Shown piece after piece: positions 1 through 6,700 of a stretch of DNA of 7,044 nt (position 1 is its first letter; each line of letters begins with the position of its first letter). The translations under genes were made by a program, and so were the position numbers. The notes under the pieces were generated by a model. It saw only the letters and a list, made by a program, of their open reading frames with translations. It was not told where the DNA came from and did not search any database. This DNA is from Candidatus Woesebacteria bacterium (lineage in GTDB: Bacteria > Patescibacteriota > Microgenomatia > UBA8517). The stretch spans positions 1 through 7,044 of the forward strand of contig JACOZU010000032.1 of assembly GCA_016181165.1 (NCBI GenBank), given 5' to 3'.

Positions 1-33
1 TCAAAGTAATTTGGAATACAAAGAAAAATCTGA

Positions 34-62
34 TCAACAACCCCAAAACACTTCTTTATAAG
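34..62 (+). promoter_or_regulatory. Candidate sigma70-type promoter of glmS
   Basis: A -35-like box TCAACA (34-39, four of six consensus bases) is followed by a 17-nt spacer and a -10 box TATAAG (57-62, five of six). The start codon of glmS lies at 69, only 6 nt after the -10 box, so transcription would be expected to begin at or next to the A of the ATG. No convincing Shine-Dalgarno sequence precedes the ATG, and only a weak AAGAA is visible. I infer a leaderless or near-leaderless glmS mRNA. The assignment rests on consensus matching alone, and a distal promoter upstream of the window is possible. Confidence 0.5.
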
Positions 63-68
63 AAATTT

Positions 69-1844
69 ATGTGCGGAATTTTCGGATACGTTGGGTATCG
101 AGACATTGCTCCCAGACTGGTCTTTAATGGCCTAAAAACATTAGAGTATCGGGGATACGACAGTTGGGGAGTTGGTGTCGTTCCATCGGCAATTGGGAAA
201 GGGATCGTTGTCAAAAAGAAAGCAGGTAAAATCGGTAACGCCAACATTAAGGATTTGCCCAAAGGGCTCCTTGCTTTTGGGCACACCCGCTGGGCTACTC
301 ACGGAGGAGTGACCGACATTAATGCCCACCCCCACTTGGACTGCACGGGTAATATTGCCGTTATTCATAATGGAATATTTGAAAACTATCAGGAAATAAA
401 GCAAAAGTTACTCTCAAAGGGACATAAGTTTATTTCCGAGACCGATACGGAAACAATTTCCCATTTAATCGAAGATCTTAGTAAAAAAGCCCCCTTTGCG
501 GAGGCGGTTAGACTAGCCTTTAAACAAATGAAAGGTCTAAACGCAATCATAGTCATTGATCTTAATGAAAATTTGTTGGTAGCCGCTCGAAATGGTTCTC
601 CCCTTGTGGTTGGTTTTGGCAAGGCCGAGAATTTCTTGGCAAGCGACGCAACCGCCCTAATTCCTCACACCAGAGATGTTTACTTTCTTGGCGATAACCA
701 GATGGCCATACTTGCTCCAAAAAGAGTTACGATTGCTGAGTCGAAAACCGGCGAAAGCGTCAGCTTTAAAAAACAAAGACTTAATTGGGAGATTGTTCAG
801 GGCGAGAAAGGAAGATATCCATTTTTTATGCTGAAAGAAATATATGAACAGCCCAGGATTGTTTCAGAAATAGCATCGACAATGGCGGAACAAGCCGAAA
901 AAATTGCAAAAATAATAATGAAAGCCAAGGGAACCTTTTTTGTTGGTTGTGGAACCGCTTCTTACGCTTGTCTTGCAGGAACATACCTTTTTTCTAAGAT
1001 AGCCAAAAAGCATATCAATTGGGCAATTGGGAGTGAATTTGGATATCATTTAGATTTCCTTAATAAAGAAAGCCTGGTCATCGCAATTTCCCAATCTGGG
1101 GAGACAATGGATATTCTTGAATCTGTCAAAAAAGCCAAAGAAAAAGGAGCCAGAATATTGAGCCTCGTTAATGCTCTTGGTTCTTCTTTATACCGCCTTT
1201 CAGATTACCAGATTCTTATTGGTGCAGGCCCCGAAAAGGCGGTTGCTTCTACTAAGGCGTTTACAGGGATGGTTTCTCATTTAATCTTGCTTGCGTATGC
1301 ACTCAAAGGAGATGTTAAGAAAGGGCAAGCGGTTCTAAGATTAACGGTTGAGGCAACAAAAGAGGTTTTATCCCTGCGAATGATTAAGAAAATTAAAAAA
1401 CTTGCGAATAAAATTGTGGACAAAAAACACGTTTATGTTATTGGTCGGGGCCTTTCTTATCCAACCAGCCTTGAAACAGCCCTTAAAATTAAAGAAATTT
1501 CATATATTCATTCAGAGGGGCTCGCCGCCGGGGAATTGAAGCATGGACCATTGGCTCTTGTTGAGAAAGGAACTCCCTGTATCAGCTTTTTGCCTAACGA
1601 TGAAACTTACGGAGCAAATCTGGCTGGGGCCATGGAGATGAAAGCGCGAGGTGGTTATCTTATTGGAATTTCGCCGAGTCCCCATGAGATATTTGATTAC
1701 TATATTCCAGTGAAAGATGTTGCCGAGGCAACGATTATACCCAACGTCGTTATTGGGCAACTGCTTGCCTATTCTTTAACCATTAAGAAAGGTCTTGATC
1801 CAGATAAGCCAAGAAATTTGGCTAAAAGTGTAACGGTGAAATAA
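69..1844 (+). CDS. glmS: Glutamine--fructose-6-phosphate aminotransferase (isomerizing), GlmS
   Basis: This cytosolic enzyme converts fructose-6-phosphate and glutamine to glucosamine-6-phosphate, the entry step to UDP-GlcNAc and peptidoglycan. The 591-residue product is close to the family's usual 600-610. It begins Met-Cys-Gly-Ile-Phe-Gly, so Cys2 becomes the N-terminal nucleophile of the class II glutaminase domain (about residues 2-215). That domain also shows GHTRWATHG, HNGIFENY and TDTE. Two SIS isomerase domains follow. The first (about 280-410) contains GCGTASYA, SQSGET and the AVASTKAFT segment. The second (about 450-580) contains SLETALKIKE, a GELKHGPLAL stretch and the family's C-terminal signature PRNLAKSVTV. 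The start is fixed by the catalytic Cys2. The gene converges on an acetyltransferase gene and sits upstream of the Mur fusion that uses the downstream product. No glmS ribozyme can be placed in the 68 bases visible upstream. Nothing is truncated or odd. Confidence 0.98.
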   Translation: MCGIFGYVGYRDIAPRLVFNGLKTLEYRGYDSWGVGVVPSAIGKGIVVKKKAGKIGNANIKDLPKGLLAFGHTRWATHGGVTDINAHPHLDCTGNIAVIHNGIFENYQEIKQKLLSKGHKFISETDTETISHLIEDLSKKAPFAEAVRLAFKQMKGLNAIIVIDLNENLLVAARNGSPLVVGFGKAENFLASDATALIPHTRDVYFLGDNQMAILAPKRVTIAESKTGESVSFKKQRLNWEIVQGEKGRYPFFMLKEIYEQPRIVSEIASTMAEQAEKIAKIIMKAKGTFFVGCGTASYACLAGTYLFSKIAKKHINWAIGSEFGYHLDFLNKESLVIAISQSGETMDILESVKKAKEKGARILSLVNALGSSLYRLSDYQILIGAGPEKAVASTKAFTGMVSHLILLAYALKGDVKKGQAVLRLTVEATKEVLSLRMIKKIKKLANKIVDKKHVYVIGRGLSYPTSLETALKIKEISYIHSEGLAAGELKHGPLALVEKGTPCISFLPNDETYGANLAGAMEMKARGGYLIGISPSPHEIFDYYIPVKDVAEATIIPNVVIGQLLAYSLTIKKGLDPDKPRNLAKSVTVK

Positions 1845-1872
1845 AAACTACGATGCCCTTCTCTGGGCGTAG
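1841..1872 (-). terminator. Probable rho-independent terminator of the acetyltransferase gene
   Basis: Read on the minus strand, CTAC-GCCC is followed by a six-base loop (AGAGAA), then GGGC, a three-base bulge (ATC), GTAG, and the run TTTTTAT. This gives an 8-bp stem with one bulge followed by a U-tract, starting about 35 nt after the stop of the minus-strand acetyltransferase gene. The U-tract overlaps the glmS stop codon. On the plus strand the same hairpin lacks a following T-run, so it fits glmS poorly, although it could slow both converging polymerases. Confidence 0.55.
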
Positions 1873-1906
1873 AGGACTCTGGCAATAGGATTTGTTAAAG
1901 CGGATA

Positions 1907-2437
1907 TTAAAAGGGCCGAAAGTTAGGGGTCATTAGCATCATTATCTTGTTATTTTTGTTCGGCTTTCCGCGCTTCTTAAAACCAAAATCTTGGTAAATT
2001 TTTATGGCCGGGGTATTGTCGGCCGAGACTTCCAGCCAGACGCCCCTCGCCTCATCTTTTTGATAGAGATTTGATTTTACGAAATCTTCGAAAGAAATTC
2101 GCATAAATTCTTTCGACAAACCTTTTCCTCGGGCGGCGGCGTAAGTTCTGATAGCAAATGTAAAAGGATAACCCCCAAAAGAAGATTCTTTTTTAGAAAA
2201 CCAAATTAAACCCAGTAAATTATTCTTTTTGTCGGAGAGTGCGTAAATGACCTTTTTGTTCTTTCTCCAGTTTTTATAGGCATCAAGGTTTTTGAATCTT
2301 TTTGAATCACCGGTAAATTTTTTAATGAGGGGGTCAGTCTTTGAATACTCGATAAGTTGTAGAACCTGCTTTTTTCCCAAATCAGATTTAATTAGGAAAT
2401 TTTTTAATTTCAAAAAAGACCTTTTTTGGCCATCCAT
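1907..2437 (-). CDS. GNAT-family N-acetyltransferase
   Basis: The 176-residue protein has the layout of a single-domain GNAT acetyltransferase, which moves an acetyl group from acetyl-CoA to an amine. The N-terminal half is lysine-rich, followed by the strand-like segment VIYALSD...LLGLIWF (about 63-80). The acetyl-CoA pyrophosphate-binding loop (motif A) is visible as ARGKGLS, with R103, G106 and S108 fitting the R/Q-x-x-G-x-A/S pattern. Motif B follows as N141-x-x-A144...IYQDFGF (147-153), the usual C-terminal NxxAxxxYxxxGF signature. No signal peptide or membrane segment is seen. The substrate cannot be read from the sequence: protein N-termini, aminoglycosides, polyamines and amino sugars are all possible. 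It lies between glmS and a GlmU that lacks its acetyltransferase half, so a role in acetylating glucosamine phosphate is conceivable but unproven. It is divergent from the Mur fusion with 19 bp between start codons, and no Shine-Dalgarno sequence precedes its ATG. Confidence 0.85.
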   Translation of the reverse strand: MDGQKRSFLKLKNFLIKSDLGKKQVLQLIEYSKTDPLIKKFTGDSKRFKNLDAYKNWRKNKKVIYALSDKKNNLLGLIWFSKKESSFGGYPFTFAIRTYAAARGKGLSKEFMRISFEDFVKSNLYQKDEARGVWLEVSADNTPAIKIYQDFGFKKRGKPNKNNKIMMLMTPNFRPF

Positions 2438-2438
2438 T

Positions 2439-2453
2439 TGGTATAATATAGCA
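2439..2453. promoter_or_regulatory. Symmetric bidirectional promoter core (extended -10 on both strands)
   Basis: The 15-bp stretch TGGTATAATATAGCA is a near-palindrome with 12 of 15 positions symmetric. On the plus strand it contains TGG-TATAAT (2439-2447), a perfect TGn-extended -10 box placed 9 nt before the ATG of the Mur fusion at 2457. On the minus strand it contains TGC-TATATT (2453 down to 2445), also TGn-extended, placed 7 nt before the ATG of the acetyltransferase at 2437. No strong -35 box is seen for either direction, as is usual for extended -10 promoters. Transcription would start within a few nucleotides of each start codon, implying nearly leaderless transcripts in both directions. 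Divergent transcription from symmetric -10 elements is known in bacteria. Confidence 0.6.
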
Positions 2454-2456
2454 TCA

Positions 2457-3719
2457 ATGTTTGTGAAAATCGAAGAACTGGTCCGTTCCGCAGCCGGTAT
2501 TACCGATGACTCACGGAAAGTAAAAGAAGGCTATCTTTTTGTAGCTGTTAAGGGAGAAACCTCTGATGGGCACGATTTTATCCACCAGGCAATTCAAAAC
2601 GGCGCCAAAATTGTTGTTGGTGAAAGAGATATAAAAGTCCCCAGAGATATCCAGTATGTTAAAGTACCTGACTCGAGGGAAGCTCTCGGCGCTCTCATAT
2701 CCAATTTCTACGGCAATCCTTCCAAGAAATTAAAAGTCATAGGAGTTACGGGTACAAAAGGCAAGACAACGACGGCCCATCTCATTTATCACATTTTGGA
2801 TAAAGCCGGCGAGAAGGCGGGACTGATAAGTTCGGTTATGGCTAAAATTGGTGAGAGGGAGATTGATACTGGCTTTCATGTCACGACCCCAGACGTAATT
2901 TCGCTCCATCAGTTTTTGAAGGAAATGGTTGATAGTGGGTGTAAGTACGCGGTTTTGGAAGTAAGTTCACACGGAATTACCCAAAAAAGGATAGCAGGAA
3001 TTAACTTCGATATCGCCGTTTTGACTAATATCGCCCCAGAACACCTGGACTATCACAAAACTTTTTCGGAATATAAAAAGACCAAGCTGGCTTTTGTAAA
3101 TTCGGCCAGGGAAAAGGTTGTTTCACCCGAGAAGACGACAATCAATATCTTCCCGGGAGAGTTTAATAATATAAATGCCCAAACCGCGGTTAATGTGGCC
3201 AAGCTTCTTGGGATCGGAGAAGATAAGGCTCTTGAAGCTCTTCATTCGTTTAAACTACCTCAAGGTCGCATGGAGGAGATAAAAACAGGGAAAGGCTTTA
3301 GGGTTTTTATTGATTTTGCTCACACGCCCGACTCATTGGAAGCAGCCTTAACTTATTTACGGTCAATTACTAAAGGGAAATTAATCTCCGTTTTTGGTTG
3401 TGCTGGCGAAAGAGACCCTGGAAAACGGCAAAAAATGGGGGAGATTTCTTCAAAACTAGCCGATTTATCCGTTTTTACCGCTGAGGACCCAAGAAATGAA
3501 AATGTGTACGACATTTTAAATTCGATGAAGGAAAAAGCAAAAAATTACGAATTGGTACCGGAAAGGGGAGAGGCCATTGCTTATGCACTTTCTCACGCCC
3601 AACCGGGCGATATCATAGGGATTTTCGGGAAAGGACACGAAAAAAGTATGTCGTATAGGGGGGTGGAGCATCCCTGGTCAGACAAAGAAGCAGTTATTAA
3701 TGCACTTGGGGCAAGAAAG
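2457..3719 (+). other. murE: Domain 1 of fusion: UDP-MurNAc-tripeptide synthetase (MurE-type)
   Basis: This domain ligates the third stem amino acid to UDP-MurNAc-L-Ala-D-Glu using ATP. The N-terminal UDP-binding domain shows DDSRKVKEG and DGHDFI. The ATPase domain has the P-loop TGTKGKTT (residues 98-105), TTPD, EVSSHG and EHLDYH. Lys210, four residues after Tyr206, matches the lysine that is carbamylated in MurE. The C-terminal domain has DFAHTPDSLEAAL, FGCAGERDPGKR, the substrate-recognition block EDPRNE (343-348) and GKGHE (391-395). In E. coli the matching block is DNPR and its arginine contacts meso-diaminopimelate. Arg346 and the GKGHE glutamate are kept, which favours diaminopimelate over lysine, but Asn is replaced by Asp. 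At about 421 residues it is roughly 70 shorter than typical MurE. The missing stretch lies between Lys210 and the FNNINA segment, where the usual N-x-DD region should be. Confidence 0.92.
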
Positions 3720-6700
3720 AGTGCAGGCGTTGTTGTTATGGCGGGGGGTCTTGGTAAGAGGATGAACTCGGAGATCCCCAAGGTACTTCACCAGATTGCC
3801 GGAAGGCCCATGATTTCAATTTCCTTGGAGAACTTAAGGAAAGCACAATTGGGGGAAATGATTATTGTGGTCGGATATAAAAAAGAAGAGGTAATGAAAA
3901 AAGTCGGTGGCGGGGTAAAATTTGCGGTTCAGAAAAGAATGCTGGGAACGGCCGATGCTACTGCCCAAGGCCTAAAGGAAATTTCAAAAGAGGCAAAAAC
4001 AGTAGTGGTAGTTAATGGAGACGATAGCGCTTTTTATCGGCCCGAAACTATCAGTGATGTTATAGCCGAGCACGGAAAAGCCAATGCCATTTTAACCTTT
4101 GTAAGTTTAATCAAAGAAGACCCGACCGGGTTAGGAAGAGTTGTGCGTGACGGGAAGGGAAATTTGGTTAGCATAGTAGAGGAGAAAGACGCAACCGATT
4201 CTCAAAGAAAAATAAAGGAAGTTAACGATGGGCTTTATGTATTTAATAAAGACTGGCTTTCTAAAAACCTTCCCAAAGTTAAAGAAAGTCCAGTTTCGGG
4301 TGAATACTACCTTATTGATTTGGTTGCAATTGCACTTAAAGGAAAAAACAAGGTGCTTGTCTATCGTCTGAAAGACAATGACGAGTGGTTTGGAATAAAC
4401 ACCAGAGAGGAACTCTTGGAAGCCGATAAAAAAATGAGAAAGCGCCTCGAAAGGACTTTTAATGAAAACAATAGACTACACGTTCATTTTACGCCGAAGG
4501 CGAAAGTACACTTTACGCCGAAGGCGAAAGTACACTTTATGGGAATTGGCGGGAGCGGCGTCTCTGGCATTTCCCTTCTTGCCGAAAAAATGGGTTTTTC
4601 CGTTTCTGGATGCGATTTGGAAAGAAAGACCCCCTACCTGCCTAAAGTTAAGAAATATATCTCGGATATTTACGTCGGCCACGACGCCAGTCACTTGGAT
4701 GGCGTCGACTTGGTCGTCGTCAGCCCGGCCGTATTTTTCCAAAGTGCCGATAGCAATGAAGTCATTGAAGCTAAAAAAAGAGGAATTTTAATTACCTGGC
4801 AAGAGTTTTTAGGGAAATATTTACACAAAGGCAAAGAAGTAATTTGCGTTACCGGAACACACGGTAAGTCAACCACAACCGCCATGGTTGGAAAACTTTT
4901 GGAAGACGCCGGGCTTGACCCGCTGGTTAGCCTGGGAGCTAAAGTCGAGAGTTGGGGCGGCTCGACCCGTTTCGGTAAAGGGAAATACTTCGTGACCGAG
5001 GCGGATGAATTTTACGATAATTTTCTAAATTTTTACCCCGAGATAATGATTATCAACAATATCGAGTTTGACCATCCTGATTATTTTAAGGACGAGGAAT
5101 CCGTCTTTGCTAGTTTTAGGAAGTTTGTCGGTAACCTCAGGGGCGAGAAAGTATTGATTGTTAATGAAGATGACCCCGGAGTTAAAAAATTACTTGGGAC
5201 ATTAGAGTTAAATGGTATTAGGTTAATTAAATATCATTCCCAAAAAGACAATCTCGGTTTTAATTTAAAAGTTCCCGGAAAGCATAATATTGCCAATGCT
5301 TTAGGGGTTGTTGCTTTGGGGAATCATTTGAGAATTAAAAACTCATTAGTTGAAAAATCCTTGAAAGATTTTACCGGGGTAGGTCGAAGGATGGAGCTAA
5401 TTGGGGAGGCTCGAGGGGTCAAAATATATGATGATTATGCTCACCACCCGACGGCAATTGCGGCAGTCCTCTCGGCCCTTAGGCAGATTTATCCAAGTAG
5501 TAGGATTTGGGCTGTTGTGGAAGCCCATGGTTATCAAAGAACCAAAGCCCTTTTAGAAAAATATAATGGAGTTTTTGGCGAGGCCGACGAGGTAATTGTT
5601 GGTCCCATTTTTAGGGCCAGGGACGCAGAAACATTCGGAGTGAGCGAGGAATCGATAGTCGGTGCCTCTAAAAAGAAAAATGCAAGGGTGATAAAAAGCC
5701 TTAACGCCATTATTACGACACTTAAGAAAGAAACGAAAAAGGGCAATATTGTTTTGGTGATGGGTGCGGGAAAGAGCTATGATTGGTCAAGGAGGATTCT
5801 TAAATCTTTGTCAGCTATGAAATTTATCAAAGAAAACGTTCCTTTTAGAAATCTCACCACTTTTAAAATCGGGGGAAAGGCCCGATATTTGGCTGAGGTT
5901 AGAGACCGGGAAGAGTTAAGAGGCGCCGTCAGTTTTGCCAAGGAAAAAGGCTTGCCCATTTTTGTACTCGGTGGGGGAAGCGATATTTTAATCAGCGACT
6001 CCGATTTTAATGGAGTGGTAATTAAATACGTTGGAGACGGGGTTAATTTTGAAGAAAAAGACGGTGAGGTTTTGGTGACGGGGGAGGCCGGTCTTGATTG
6101 GGACAAATTCGTTAAACTCTCCGTTGAGAGGGATCTTCAAGGAATGGAATGTCTTTCGGGTATCCCAGGAACCGTCGGGGCCTCCCCTATTCAAAATATT
6201 GGAGCCTACGGACAAGAGCTTAAAGATACGTTTGTTAGTCTAACGGCATACGACACGAAAGAAGAAAAGTTTGTCAATTTTGATAAAGAAGATTGTCAGT
6301 TTTCATACCGGGAAAGCATTTTTAAAAAGCCTGGGGCAAGAGGTAGATATCTAATAACAGATATTACTTTAAAGCTTAGGAAAGATACCGAACCATTCGT
6401 TCGTTATCAGTCGCTGAAGGCGTTTTTAAAAGAGAGAAATATTGACAGTCCCAGCCTTTCCGAAGTTAGGGAGGCCGTTCTTGAGCTTAGAGGACAAAAA
6501 CTGGTCGACCCAGGGGTAATTGGGAATGCGGGATCCTTTTTCAAAAACCCAATTGTCGGTAAAGATACTGTTCTTAAACTGCAACAGTCTTATCCCCAGA
6601 TTCCGTTCTACGAAACCAACGGTGACAAAGTAAAAATTTATGCCGGCTGGCTTATCGAGCATGCAGGTTGGAAGGGCAAGCGCTATAAAAATGCGGGGGT

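Noticed and set aside
1..68. glmS ribozyme upstream of glmS
   Set aside because: Only 68 bases are visible, they show no ribozyme-like pairing pattern that I can support, and the promoter appears to lie next to the ATG, leaving no leader.
1845..1906. Plus-strand terminator for glmS in the convergent gap
   Set aside because: The hairpin at 1848-1872 is followed on the plus strand by mixed sequence without a T-run, while the minus strand has a clear U-tract. I therefore assigned it to the opposite gene.
2292..2456. N-terminal extension of the Mur fusion to an upstream in-frame ATG at 2292
   Set aside because: The extra 55 residues have no MurE similarity, overlap the divergent acetyltransferase gene on the other strand, and span the promoter core. 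MurE homology begins right at the 2457 start.
4482..4539. Possible CRISPR array
   Set aside because: There are only two directly abutting 24-bp units, with no unique spacers and no cas genes. They are in frame with a protein.
4462..4791. A 109-residue frame overlapping the 24-bp repeat, rich in RRRRKYTL repeats
   Set aside because: It is an out-of-frame shadow of the repeat and MurC start, with no recognisable domain, and it overlaps a strongly supported coding frame.
4539..5820. Separate murC and murB genes starting at internal ATGs (4539 and 5817)
   Set aside because: There is no stop codon before either ATG in that frame and no ribosome-binding site, so a continuous chain is the simplest reading. 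Internal initiation is not excluded.
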